From positions 1 through 32,658 of IMG/VR virus record IMGVR_UViG_3300009285_001064: a stretch of 32,658 bases of DNA. One strand, given 5' to 3'. The position numbers and the translations under genes are program-made. The notes under the pieces are model-generated. The model saw only the letters and a list, made by a program, of their open reading frames with translations. It had not been told where the DNA came from and made no database searches. The stretch comes from a virus. Below are positions 1-7,465 of this stretch, in pieces (position 1 is the first letter of the stretch; each line of letters opens with the position of its first letter).

Positions 1-1416
1 GACGTAACGAGAACGACGCTCAACACGCTGCTAGCCGGGAAACAGGACGCAGGCACCTATCTGGTTCCCTCGGACACAAACACGGTCCTGAAACGCGCGG
101 ATACCTCATGGGTGATGACGCATGACTACATCGGGGATTTTGCAACGGCAGAGCACAATCACACAGGAGTCTATCTTGCGGTCGGGGATTCGGCGGGGAG
201 GATGATGCGAGCAGACACGAGCTGGATTTTGCACGAGTACCTCGATGACTACTCGGCGGTGGAGCATGACCACTCAGGGACATATCAACCCGCCGGAACA
301 TATCTGGTTCCGTCTGATTCCACGACGCTCAAGAACGCCCTGCTCAAGAACGCAGACAGTACTTCGATCAGAAACTATTCGGGTGCGTTGTATCTGAAAA
401 ATGCTGACTCGACAACACTCAAAAATGCCCTGCTCAAAAATGCGGATTCGACCTCAATCCGTAATTACTCCGGCGCACTGTACGAAGGGAAAGTTACGGG
501 GACAGGCCAGGCGGATTATGTCCCTAAGTGGTCTACCGCAGCCGGTGGCCCCGTCTGGAGACCGGACTCTACTGGCGGCTCCGGGGCTTCGGACGGACAG
601 AACGCGGACTCGATCCAGGGGAAACCGGTGAACGCTTCGAGGCCGGATTCCAACTCTACACTGGTCTATGATGTTGCAGCGGGGGAGTACCAACACATAG
701 AGACCGCCGAAATGGACTCTGCCGGATTCGCAACCGCAGACTCCACGACTCAGATGCTCGTACCCCATCAGGGTGTGGTCTACATTTCCAACCGTTCAGC
801 CGGCGGGATTTCTGCCGCAACGGCGGCGGGCATGATTGCAGACTCCGTGGCTGCAAGGGCAAATGATTATACTACGGTGGAGCATGGGCTACAACTTTCT
901 GATTCTGTAGATCAGGCAATCTCAACACTGAGAACGGTGGCTCAGGTGGCGGCCCAGATTGCGGATACTGCCTCTGCTCGCGCTAACGACTACACAACAG
1001 TAGAGCATGGCCTCCGCCTCTCAGACTCCGTGGATACGGCCTTGAGCACTGCGATCCTAAAATCCACCATTCTCATGCAGGGCGGGGTGGGAACGGATTC
1101 TGTCCTCATCAACACGGACTATCGTATCCCATTAGGGTATTCAACGGGAGTGGTGATTGATACCATTGTCTATATCGGCATGGCGGGGACTGGGCGGCAG
1201 GTCAAGTTCCAGCTTTCCTACGGCACGGACTATTCAGGCGCGGGGACGTTGATAGACACGACCACGGTAACGAGCAACACGACAGTTACAAAACAGGCGG
1301 GCGCGAACATCGACCAGGCCACCGTCCCGGCAGGTGTGACGGTATGGCTCACGTTCCCTACGGTGACTTCGGCGTTCAAGACCGTCATGGCAATCGTCCT
1401 GGGGCACAAACAATGA
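1..1416 (+). CDS. Tail fibre / receptor-binding protein, 5'-truncated
   Basis: The frame is open from the first base, so the start lies outside the window and 471 residues are visible. The sequence is rich in Ser, Thr, Asp and Asn and has two H-x-H motifs, EHNHTG and EHDHSG. H-x-H motifs of this kind bind metal along fibre shafts in phages such as T4 (family knowledge). Two internal repeat pairs follow (319-483 and 853-1050). The C-terminal ~110 residues look like a beta-rich tip domain. The gene overlaps the next by ATGA. A virion fibre is the best reading because of the composition, the shaft motifs and the neighbouring beta-helix protein. The receptor cannot be inferred. Confidence 0.7.
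   Translation, partial: DVTRTTLNTLLAGKQDAGTYLVPSDTNTVLKRADTSWVMTHDYIGDFATAEHNHTGVYLAVGDSAGRMMRADTSWILHEYLDDYSAVEHDHSGTYQPAGTYLVPSDSTTLKNALLKNADSTSIRNYSGALYLKNADSTTLKNALLKNADSTSIRNYSGALYEGKVTGTGQADYVPKWSTAAGGPVWRPDSTGGSGASDGQNADSIQGKPVNASRPDSNSTLVYDVAAGEYQHIETAEMDSAGFATADSTTQMLVPHQGVVYISNRSAGGISAATAAGMIADSVAARANDYTTVEHGLQLSDSVDQAISTLRTVAQVAAQIADTASARANDYTTVEHGLRLSDSVDTALSTAILKSTILMQGGVGTDSVLINTDYRIPLGYSTGVVIDTIVYIGMAGTGRQVKFQLSYGTDYSGAGTLIDTTTVTSNTTVTKQAGANIDQATVPAGVTVWLTFPTVTSAFKTVMAIVLGHKQ
319..483 (+). repeat. Two 25-residue identical protein repeats with shuffled codons
   Basis: Bases 319-393 and 409-483 encode the same 25 residues, beginning STTLKNALLKNADSTS and ending IRNYSGALY, separated by five residues. 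Twenty of the 25 codons differ, all synonymously (for example AGT/TCG, AGA/CGT, TTG/CTG). The repeat is therefore exact in protein but strongly diverged in DNA. Confidence 0.9.
853..1050 (+). repeat. Second codon-shuffled repeat pair in the tail fibre
   Basis: Bases 853-927 and 976-1050 both encode 25 residues starting ARANDYTTVEHGL and continuing LSDSVD. Only three residues differ (Q/R, Q/T, I/L), yet nearly every codon has changed at a silent site. The unit shares the VEH motif with the HxH shaft motifs upstream. Confidence 0.85.
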
Positions 1417-2132
1417 AACGACTCATAAGACTTGTGTTTTTCATGCTGCTCTTCGTTTCGGTTCAGGCCTACGCCCAGACATCGGCGCACTTTATTCTTT
1501 CGGGGACTCCGGCTGCGGGGACGGCTTGGGCGAAGGTCGGCACAACGACTCAGGCGGAGATGCCGCAATATCAATCTTCGTATTCGTTCAGCCACACAAC
1601 AGGAACGGGAACGACGATACTCATTGTGGCGATCGCAACGTTAGACGCAGACGCGGTTACGGGTGTCACGTTCAACAGCGACGCTCTTACAAAATCCGTT
1701 GATTCCTACGATACCGACCCTTCAATTTGGAGAGTGCAAATTTGGTATCTGGTGTCTCCCGACATCGGGGATTACACTCTTGCGTTTACGTTCTCCGGCG
1801 CGATTGCCGATCTGGTCGTAGGCGCGACGAACTATTCAGGCATATCGACAAGCTCTCCGGCCTACGCTGCAACATCTACGTCGGGGACAAGCACAAGCCC
1901 TGCGATCACAGCCACAGGTTGCACGGCGGATGATCTTGTCTACGGCGTTGTGCTCGTGAACGGCGGCACGCTTTCGACCTCAAGCACCGAGGACTGGGAA
2001 GAATATCACGACGCAGACAACATAATCGGCGGAGGGGCGTACAAACTCGCCACGACAGGAAACAATACGATCACCTGGACGAGCGGCAACGAATTGTGGT
2101 TTACGGCTGTAACGGCGTTTGTAAAGCAATGA
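1413..2132 (+). CDS. Secreted beta-sandwich protein in the tail-fibre region
   Basis: The product is 239 aa and starts at the ATG that overlaps the fibre stop (ATGA). It begins with a clear Sec signal peptide: MKR, a hydrophobic core to about residue 17, and an A-Y-A site before Q. The mature part has short beta-rich segments (SFSHTTGTGT, VTGVTFNSDALTK, IWYLVSPDIGDYTL, GATNYSGIS). This resembles a beta-sandwich family that I know from secreted bacterial proteins and some phage tail loci. No catalytic residues are evident. It could be a tip or adhesion protein, or a protein exported from the infected cell. A signal peptide is odd for a virion part assembled in the cytoplasm. Confidence 0.6.
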   Translation: MKRLIRLVFFMLLFVSVQAYAQTSAHFILSGTPAAGTAWAKVGTTTQAEMPQYQSSYSFSHTTGTGTTILIVAIATLDADAVTGVTFNSDALTKSVDSYDTDPSIWRVQIWYLVSPDIGDYTLAFTFSGAIADLVVGATNYSGISTSSPAYAATSTSGTSTSPAITATGCTADDLVYGVVLVNGGTLSTSSTEDWEEYHDADNIIGGGAYKLATTGNNTITWTSGNELWFTAVTAFVKQ

Positions 2133-3859
2133 ACTTGGCAACGATGAAACACATGCTCATTCTGATGCTAATGTTTCCGTCTCTGGCGTGCAGTCAGATC
2201 ATTTTCGGCCACAGGGTCAACCGTCAGGCATCGGCGGGAAACCCGGACAGCCTGACCGCAGGGGACTACATCGTTACAGACGACGCAGAGTTGACAACAG
2301 CTCTCGCAGCAGCCGGGGCGGGGGATACGGTGCTTCTGCGCGCAGGGACGTACACCGTGGCACTTGCGCCTTCGGGAGAAGGGGCCGAGGGAAACCCGTT
2401 GGTGTTTTCAAGCTACGGCATGGAGGTCTGTAGTCTCTACACCTCGACCAGTGCGGTCAGTTTGTCGGGGCAGGATTACGTTTACATCCAGGGGCTAAGG
2501 CTGAGGACTTCACCCGAGTGTACCGGGCCGGTTGTGGCTCTCGTAGACGCTCATCACAACATGATAAAATCCTGTCGGCTGTGGGGAGGGTCTACATTCG
2601 ATGACCCTTTATCCTATGGGACGGCGAATGCAGTTGAACTTGACAGTTCAAACTACAATCGGATACTCAGATGCAGGCTTGACAGACTTGATACGGCGAT
2701 AACGGCAGATGAAAACAGGGGAGAGGGTTTTTTTGTCGGGCAGGCATCGTACTACAACATTCTTGAACAGGACACGGCAGTTCATGTCAGTCATTTTGCT
2801 TTTGTCGTGCCGAGGGGTCCGGCGACGAATCAGGATGAAATTTCCATGCGGCATACAACGAGAAACATCGTTCGGAACTGCATAGCATACGATTCTCACG
2901 TGGGATTCGGCTCAACGGACTATGCAAACGGAGTGATGTTTGAAGCCTGTACCGGATACTCTCCGGGGTTAGCGAATACCTACCGTGACGGGCTTGCGTT
3001 TGAGGGCACGTCAAGAAACGGTATCTATCGGTTCAACAAATGGTATAGAGATTCGGTGGCCACGGTCGTTCCGACTAATATCGAAGCAACCAATTCTGTT
3101 TCAACCCAATCGTGGGGAGGGGTGAACTGGAACAATAGATACTACCATAACGCTTTCATGGGCGGCGTGATGACCGTACCGGAGAAGATGTCTGCGTTGC
3201 ATCTGATTAACGATTCAGGGGATCAGGATTCTCTCGGACGAGATGTCTTTGTCAACAACATCTTCACCACGTACCGAGCACATGGCGTATGTCTGAAATG
3301 GCAAGAGGCCGGGATATTGGTCCCCGATACGTTCAGAAATAATCTGATGTGGGGCGGTGCTGTTGGTGACACGCTAGGGGAGAGTGACCCCGGAGGCCCG
3401 CAGTACATAGCCACGATGCAATCCGGTGCTTCGCATGGATTAATGCTTGAGGCGACAAACTTCGAGGCTTCGCCGCTCTGGGTGGACTCTAACTCTGTTA
3501 GGGAGGCGAGGTCGTTTGAGCTTTCAGCTTCTTCGCCTTGCGTGGATGCTGGCGTAGCGTTGACTCTCGTTGCAAGTGGATCGTCGGGAACGTCAGTCAC
3601 TGTCGGGGATGCAGGATATTTCCACTACGATTGGGGCGCGAGTCCTTACGACCGGGGAGATTCGGTTTTGATCGGTACCGATAGGCGGGAGATTGATTCT
3701 GTAGACTACACAAACAATAGACTACTTTTGACCGGGGCCGTGACGGTTTCTGCGGGAGTGGAAATCCATATCATAGCTACTTGGTCTCATGTTTCAGACG
3801 CATACATCCCGAGACTGTACGGCTCGGCTCCGGATGTCGGACCGTACGAAAAACCATGA
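2129..3859 (+). CDS. Secreted right-handed beta-helix protein (pectate-lyase-like fold)
   Basis: The product is 576 aa from the ATG at 2129, overlapping the previous stop; an internal ATG at 2144 is an alternative start. The N-terminus is a signal peptide with hydrophobic core HMLILMLMFPSLA and a likely cut near C-S-Q. The body shows repeated coils typical of parallel beta-helices (YIQGLRL, NMIKSCRLWGG, NRILRCRLD, NILEQD, NIVRNCIAY), and it ends in DVGPYE, common at the end of such proteins. Beta-helices in tail loci often bind or cut polysaccharides (family knowledge). I cannot assign catalytic residues, so depolymerase activity is only inferred. The gene overlaps the next by ATGA. Confidence 0.65.
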   Translation: MNLATMKHMLILMLMFPSLACSQIIFGHRVNRQASAGNPDSLTAGDYIVTDDAELTTALAAAGAGDTVLLRAGTYTVALAPSGEGAEGNPLVFSSYGMEVCSLYTSTSAVSLSGQDYVYIQGLRLRTSPECTGPVVALVDAHHNMIKSCRLWGGSTFDDPLSYGTANAVELDSSNYNRILRCRLDRLDTAITADENRGEGFFVGQASYYNILEQDTAVHVSHFAFVVPRGPATNQDEISMRHTTRNIVRNCIAYDSHVGFGSTDYANGVMFEACTGYSPGLANTYRDGLAFEGTSRNGIYRFNKWYRDSVATVVPTNIEATNSVSTQSWGGVNWNNRYYHNAFMGGVMTVPEKMSALHLINDSGDQDSLGRDVFVNNIFTTYRAHGVCLKWQEAGILVPDTFRNNLMWGGAVGDTLGESDPGGPQYIATMQSGASHGLMLEATNFEASPLWVDSNSVREARSFELSASSPCVDAGVALTLVASGSSGTSVTVGDAGYFHYDWGASPYDRGDSVLIGTDRREIDSVDYTNNRLLLTGAVTVSAGVEIHIIATWSHVSDAYIPRLYGSAPDVGPYEKP

Positions 3860-4137
3860 AACGGAAACGCCCAATGACCCAGATCACATATACCCGATTG
3901 GACGAAAAGCTGGACAAGGTTCTCACTACTATCGGCGAGGTCAACACGGCAGTTGGAGTGTTGAGGACTCACCGAGAGCATGACTGCGAGAGGCTTGAAG
4001 AGATAGCGATCGCGGTGCAAAAGACGGGCGAGAAGGTCAACCGGAACTCGAAGAAGATCGCATGGATCATCGGAGTGGGGTCAGGCATTTCGGGTGGCGG
4101 TATGTTTGCGGCGGTCAAATCGTGGTTAGGGTTGTAA
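3856..4137 (+). CDS. Small membrane-anchored protein, XhlA-like layout
   Basis: The product is 93 aa from an ATG overlapping the beta-helix stop; MTQITYTRL at 3874 is an alternative start. About 60 polar, charged residues with helical and probably coiled-coil character (LDEKLDKVLTTIGEVN, then CERLEEIAIAV) are followed by one C-terminal hydrophobic segment (IAWIIGVGSGIS to the end). Haemolysin XhlA-type proteins beside holins have this layout, so a lysis accessory role is plausible. The assignment rests on architecture and position, not on a recognised sequence motif. Confidence 0.5.
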   Translation: MKRKRPMTQITYTRLDEKLDKVLTTIGEVNTAVGVLRTHREHDCERLEEIAIAVQKTGEKVNRNSKKIAWIIGVGSGISGGGMFAAVKSWLGL

Positions 4138-4164
4138 ATCAAAAAACAACATAGAGAGGTTGTT

Positions 4165-4359
4165 ATGCAGGCAATTCTGGAATGGCTCCGTGGGCGGAAG
4201 ACCTACATCGTCGTCATCGTCGGCGCGATTGTCAACGTGCTCATCACCCTCGAGGTGATCCCGGCTGACGGCACGGTCGTGCAACTCGTCAACTTCATCT
4301 TCCTCGCCTTGTTCGGTGCGGCTCTTAGGGCGGGTGTGACGAAGAGCGGCCCGCAGTAG
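4165..4359 (+). CDS. Holin-like protein
   Basis: The product is 64 aa, from an ATG preceded by AGAGAGG. It has a basic N-terminal stretch (LRGRKTY), a first membrane segment (IVVIVGAIVNVLITL), a short turn with Pro and Asp, and a second segment (VVQLVNFIFLALFGAAL) before a polar tail. Size, two membrane segments and position in a run of lysis-type genes fit a small phage holin, which would make holes in the inner membrane to release or trigger lysis enzymes. The stop shares one base with the next GTG start. Confidence 0.6.
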   Translation: MQAILEWLRGRKTYIVVIVGAIVNVLITLEVIPADGTVVQLVNFIFLALFGAALRAGVTKSGPQ

Positions 4360-4874
4360 TGAAGCAATCCTTGCTGTGGGGCGCGTTGATCCTCGCCCTC
4401 ATCGTTGCCGTTGGGGTCGCGTGTTTCCAGTGGGGCAAGACCATCGCAGAAAAGCGGGCGGCTTCTGCCCCACGAGAAACTACCTACGTCCAGATTCCGG
4501 GGCGGATTGATACGGTCAGAGTTTGGCCTAATCCAGCCCCGGCCCGGACGGTGGAAAACCCTGAGACTCTACGCAGGGTTGACTCGCTCGTTGCTACCTT
4601 GAAAAATCGGGACTCGACGCTGAGATTTCTATGTCTGCCCAAAGCCTCGGATCAATCTTGGTCGGCTGTTTCACCTGACGGCATCAGACTTCGGGGCGAG
4701 CTTTCGATTCTCCATGATCCAATTACGCAGGACTTTTTCACGCGGGTCACGGCGGACTCCGTGAGCATCCGGGAGAAGATCGTTACAATCCACGAGTACC
4801 TTGAAACGACGAACTGGCTCTGGACCTCGTGGATCGCCGTAGCGGCTTTTCTCATCGGGGCACTAGCCCTTTGA
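4359..4874 (+). CDS. Membrane protein with N- and C-terminal TM segments, possible spanin
   Basis: The product is 171 aa from GTG, sharing one base with the upstream TAG. An N-terminal membrane segment (ALILALIVAVGVACF) is followed by about 115 periplasm-type residues including an LRRVDSLVATLKNRDSTLR helix, then a C-terminal membrane segment (WIAVAAFLIGALAL). Its position after the holin-like gene suggests an envelope-disrupting role such as an Rz-like or unimolecular spanin. The Cys near residue 22 is not in a good lipobox. Function is inferred from layout only. Confidence 0.45.
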   Translation: MKQSLLWGALILALIVAVGVACFQWGKTIAEKRAASAPRETTYVQIPGRIDTVRVWPNPAPARTVENPETLRRVDSLVATLKNRDSTLRFLCLPKASDQSWSAVSPDGIRLRGELSILHDPITQDFFTRVTADSVSIREKIVTIHEYLETTNWLWTSWIAVAAFLIGALAL

Positions 4875-4887
4875 CCTTGGAGAAAAG

Positions 4888-5322
4888 GTGAAAATCCTCC
4901 TCACTCGCGAGTGGGCCGATGACATTTGCACCATCGGTCGAATGTGGATAGACGGGGAGTTTGAATGTTTCACACTCGAAGACCCTATCCGCCCCTACCC
5001 CGACAAGATCAGAAAAAAGACTTGCATCTGGGGGGACACCACCTACCGTCTCACGATTGACCACTCTCCCAAATACGGCCGGCCGATGCTTCACGTCCTG
5101 GATGTCCCTTTGTTTACCGGAATCAGGATTCACTCCGGGAACGACGCGGAAGACACTGAAGGCTGTATTCTCGTCGGCAAGGAACGCGGAGAAAGGTCTG
5201 TCTGGAAGTCCCGTGAAGCCCTGCTCTCGCTTTTCTCGAAAGTTGAAATTGCTCTCCAGGCCGGCGAAGACGTGCGTTTAGTCATCGCCAATCCCCTCCA
5301 CAAACTAGAGGCCGCTGGATGA
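4888..5322 (+). CDS. DUF5675 family protein, possible cell-wall enzyme
   Basis: The product is 144 aa from GTG at 4888, with GGAG eight bases upstream. It opens with LLTREWADDICTIGRMW and FTLEDP and has a central IRIHSGN...DTEGCILVG segment. These are features I associate with the DUF5675 family found in phages and bacteria. The H-x-G-N and S/T-x-GC arrangement recalls the His/Cys active site of L,D-transpeptidases, so peptidoglycan chemistry is possible, but the biochemistry is unproven. No classical lysozyme or amidase occurs nearby, making this the best endolysin candidate in the window. It overlaps the next gene by ATGA. Confidence 0.65.
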   Translation: MKILLTREWADDICTIGRMWIDGEFECFTLEDPIRPYPDKIRKKTCIWGDTTYRLTIDHSPKYGRPMLHVLDVPLFTGIRIHSGNDAEDTEGCILVGKERGERSVWKSREALLSLFSKVEIALQAGEDVRLVIANPLHKLEAAG

Positions 5323-6191
5323 CGTTTGACGAACTACACAAAGAGCGCGAGAAGGCTTTTTGTGCGGCGTTCCAAATCCCATACCCTTACGTACCGCCGC
5401 CCTCGAAGTTCTCGCCTATTATTGACCCCAGAGAGATTCTTGTGCTATCCGATCCGCACGAACCCTATGCAGCAGAGTATGTCTACCAAGACGCTTTGGC
5501 GAATCATCACACGGCCGCAATGGTCGTAGTCCCCGGAGACCTGGGGGACTACTACTCCAAGTCGAGGTTCAAAAAACCGAAGCCGGGGAATTTCCGCGAT
5601 GAAGTCCGGGCGGTCTTTTACCGTATGGAGTGGCTGTCTCAACACTGGCATACGGTCAAGATCATGCTAGGGAACCACGACAACAGACCGGAGAAGAAGA
5701 TACAAAATCTCTTGGACGCTGACCCCGAGCTTCTGATTCTGACCGAACAAAACCTCTTGCTTCATCTCGCGTGTTACTTCCCGAACATTGAGATAGTCCA
5801 GCACCGGATTGAAAACACCTCCCTCGGTTTGACGTATCTCTGGCAATTCGGGGACATGGTTTTCACTCATGGAGAAATCTCGCGCGCGCAACCGACTGCC
5901 ACGCTTGAGTACATTTCGAACTGGCTTCATCGGTGGGGAGAGCTGGCCGGGATCAAGGACTATCGGTTGATCTGTCAGGGGCACAATCACCAGAGCCTGA
6001 AAAGGGATGTTGACGGCGAAACGTGGATGATGCTGCCGGCTATATCCGATCCGTTTTCACTGGGCTCTGAGTACGTCTGGAGCGGCCGGCTCTACAGGTG
6101 GCCCCCGGTAGTGGGGTATTCGGTTCTCTACCACGACGAAGGACGAGTTTCGACGAACGAATGCACGAACATCGTATTGAGGACGCGATGA
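5319..6191 (+). CDS. Calcineurin-like metallophosphoesterase
   Basis: The product is 290 aa and carries the full metal-binding set of the family: SDPH (residues 44-47), GDLGD (73-77), GNHD (118-121), THGE (183-186) and GHNH (221-224). Such enzymes use two metal ions to hydrolyse phosphate mono- or diesters, including nucleotides and nucleic acid ends. The substrate cannot be read from the sequence. There is no signal peptide, so it acts in the cytoplasm. It starts at an ATG overlapping the DUF5675 stop and overlaps the next small gene by ATGA. Confidence 0.85.
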   Translation: MTFDELHKEREKAFCAAFQIPYPYVPPPSKFSPIIDPREILVLSDPHEPYAAEYVYQDALANHHTAAMVVVPGDLGDYYSKSRFKKPKPGNFRDEVRAVFYRMEWLSQHWHTVKIMLGNHDNRPEKKIQNLLDADPELLILTEQNLLLHLACYFPNIEIVQHRIENTSLGLTYLWQFGDMVFTHGEISRAQPTATLEYISNWLHRWGELAGIKDYRLICQGHNHQSLKRDVDGETWMMLPAISDPFSLGSEYVWSGRLYRWPPVVGYSVLYHDEGRVSTNECTNIVLRTR

Positions 6192-6415
6192 CCATAGATG
6201 ATGATTTGAGACTATTGGCTCACGACGAGAGGGTGTTTGATGAGGACGCTAAATCAATCGCTGAGTGTCTACCATTTTTCCCTGCTCTAAAACGGAGCGC
6301 CGTTGAGGATCGTTTGCACGCCGCCGTACAGGCTGGTACGTGGGAACAGGTCTACAAACACGGCGGGAGCGGGCGGGTTGTGAAAGCCTACCGACCCACT
6401 CGCAGGGTACCCTAA
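6188..6415 (+). CDS. Small hypothetical protein, possible winged helix
   Basis: The product is 75 aa from the ATG overlapping the phosphoesterase stop. The N-terminal half is acidic (IDDD, FDEDAKS). The C-terminal half (AVEDRLHAAVQAGTW, then RVVKAYRPTRR) looks like a helix followed by a basic beta-hairpin wing. That pattern occurs in small phage winged-helix proteins, so DNA binding is a reasonable but weak guess. It is the last gene before a 194-base gap with regulatory features, so it may close the lysis operon. Confidence 0.45.
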   Translation: MTIDDDLRLLAHDERVFDEDAKSIAECLPFFPALKRSAVEDRLHAAVQAGTWEQVYKHGGSGRVVKAYRPTRRVP

Positions 6416-6426
6416 ATCCTTCCCAG

Positions 6427-6447
6427 GATCGCGCAGGACGGGCGATC
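6427..6447 (+). terminator. GATCGC hairpin after the lysis block
   Basis: GATCGC (6427-6432) pairs perfectly with GCGATC (6442-6447) around a 9-base loop, just after the stop at 6415. It is followed by C-rich rather than T-rich sequence, so it is at best a weak or factor-dependent terminator. Confidence 0.3.
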
Positions 6448-6498
6448 TCCCCCTAACCCATAAGTTGTACACCTCCCCTCAATATGTCCACGTCGGGT

Positions 6499-6536
6499 AC
6501 ATGATTCTGGCACGACTTTTGATTCTGGTGTCATGT
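6499..6536. promoter_or_regulatory. Operator-like nested repeats upstream of the early promoter
   Basis: ACATGA (6499-6504) and TCATGT (6531-6536) form an inverted repeat that encloses two direct copies of TGATTCTGG (6502-6510 and 6520-6528) with an 18-base period. The element lies about 40 bases upstream of the promoter at 6576, where an activator or repressor could bind. The binding protein is unknown. Confidence 0.35.
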
Positions 6537-6575
6537 AAACCTCGACATTAATTTTTCTTAATCCGCCCTTTGCTC

Positions 6576-6604
6576 TTGACAATACCCGAAATGTTCTTTA
6601 CCGT
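6576..6604 (+). promoter_or_regulatory. Sigma70-type early promoter
   Basis: A perfect -35 (TTGACA, 6576-6581), a 17-base spacer and TACCGT (6599-6604), which keeps the three most conserved -10 positions. An AT-rich stretch at 6548-6562 could act as an UP element. The predicted transcription start falls at about 6610-6612, at or next to the ATG of the first early gene, implying a leaderless or nearly leaderless mRNA. Confidence 0.55.
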
Positions 6605-6609
6605 TGACT

Positions 6610-6792
6610 ATGGCAAACAAGATCAGTAGACAAAGACGCTGGCAGATCGAGCGCAAGGTTCTCGGCCTCTGTACCCGCTGCGGGAAGAAAAGCGACGGGT
6701 ACGGTTGGTGCCCCGACTGCCGGAGAAAACGCAGAGAGCGTTACCGCCTCAGAGTCACCCTACCACCAATCCAGCAGGAGGACACGCCATGA
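6610..6792 (+). CDS. Small zinc-ribbon protein
   Basis: The product is 60 aa. It carries C-x2-C (CTRC) and a second C-x2-C (CPDC) 14 residues later, followed by a very basic stretch (RRKRRERYRLR), so it probably binds one zinc ion and perhaps nucleic acid. I chose ATG 6610 over the in-frame TTG at 6604 because neither has a Shine-Dalgarno site and the promoter geometry puts the mRNA 5' end near 6610. It is first in the early operon and ends in QEDTP because its tail is read through the ribosome-binding cassette of the next gene. Confidence 0.55.
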   Translation: MANKISRQRRWQIERKVLGLCTRCGKKSDGYGWCPDCRRKRRERYRLRVTLPPIQQEDTP

Positions 6793-6956
6793 AACCTACG
6801 AACGCAACCCGCGTTGAAGTCACTCAACGTCAACGCGAGAAAACGGCGGATGTCATTCTCAGGATCGCCCGTCTCCGCGTTGAAGCATTGGGGTTGAGCG
6901 ATACGCCCGAAGAATATATTCAGAAGTGCATCAGGCGGCAGGAGGACACGCCATGA
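6789..6956 (+). CDS. Small hypothetical helical protein
   Basis: The product is 55 aa from ATG 6789, with the strong site CAGGAGGACACGCC directly upstream. The sequence is charged and helical (VTQRQREKTADVILRIARL, then TPEEYIQKCIRRQ). It also ends in QEDTP because its tail runs through an identical copy of the initiation cassette. No family is recognised. The short helical pattern would suit a small DNA- or protein-binding factor. Confidence 0.5.
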   Translation: MKPTNATRVEVTQRQREKTADVILRIARLRVEALGLSDTPEEYIQKCIRRQEDTP

Positions 6957-7456
6957 CCTTTGACGAACTCAGCAAACGTATGGGAGGTAATCGGTCTCCC
7001 TCGGACTGGCACCAGCATCCCAACGGGGGCGGGTGGGTATACAAAGCTGCCACAGTAGAGGAGTCCGCATACGTCGGGGGGAACGCTATTGTCTCCGGCG
7101 ATGCGCAGGTCTCCGGCAATGCGCGGGTCTCCGGCAATGCGCTGGTCTCCGGCGATGCGTGGGTCTACGGCAATGCGTGGGTCTACGGCAATGCGCGGGT
7201 CTACGGTGATGCGCGGGTCTACGGTGATGCGTGGGTCTACGGCAATGCGTGGGGAACGTCCCCGCTGTTTATCGTCGGCTCCCATCATAGTCTGACGAAT
7301 TGCAAACACGGTTACATTCAGATAGGATGTCATTGCATGACATTCAACGACTGGCAGGAGAAGGGCGAGGCGTTAGGCCGGAAAGATGGATACTCGGACG
7401 CGGAGATCGAGGAATACCGCGCATACGTGGAACTGTTTGCCAAAATCGGGAAGTGA
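6953..7456 (+). CDS. Hexapeptide-repeat (left-handed beta-helix) protein
   Basis: The product is 167 aa. After an N-terminal ~40 residues it contains about ten near-perfect six-residue repeats V-[S/Y]-G-[D/N]-A-x (residues ~40-100), the signature of left-handed parallel beta-helices seen in hexapeptide acyltransferases and in many small phage and bacterial proteins of unknown role. A C-terminal domain follows with NCKHGYIQIGCHCMT (two Cys, two His) and an acidic helical tail. No acyltransferase active site is recognisable. The repeat could be a trimerising scaffold. It overlaps both neighbours in the early operon. Confidence 0.6.
   Translation: MTFDELSKRMGGNRSPSDWHQHPNGGGWVYKAATVEESAYVGGNAIVSGDAQVSGNARVSGNALVSGDAWVYGNAWVYGNARVYGDARVYGDAWVYGNAWGTSPLFIVGSHHSLTNCKHGYIQIGCHCMTFNDWQEKGEALGRKDGYSDAEIEEYRAYVELFAKIGK
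7091..7252 (+). repeat. Nine tandem 18-bp repeats
   Basis: Nine in-frame 18-base units of the form GTCT[C/A]CGG[C/T][A/G]ATGCG, each coding one V-[S/Y]-G-[D/N]-A-x coil of the hexapeptide protein. The first four units code VSG and the last five VYG, suggesting expansion in two blocks. Copy number is likely to vary between relatives. Confidence 0.9.
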
Positions 7457-7465
7457 GGACAAGCC

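Noticed and set aside
7091-7252. Possible CRISPR array
   Set aside because: The 18-bp units are directly adjacent, in frame and without spacers.
6920-7333. Reverse-strand frame with DPRIAVDPRI-type repeats
   Set aside because: It is the antisense reading of the 18-bp units of the hexapeptide-repeat gene.
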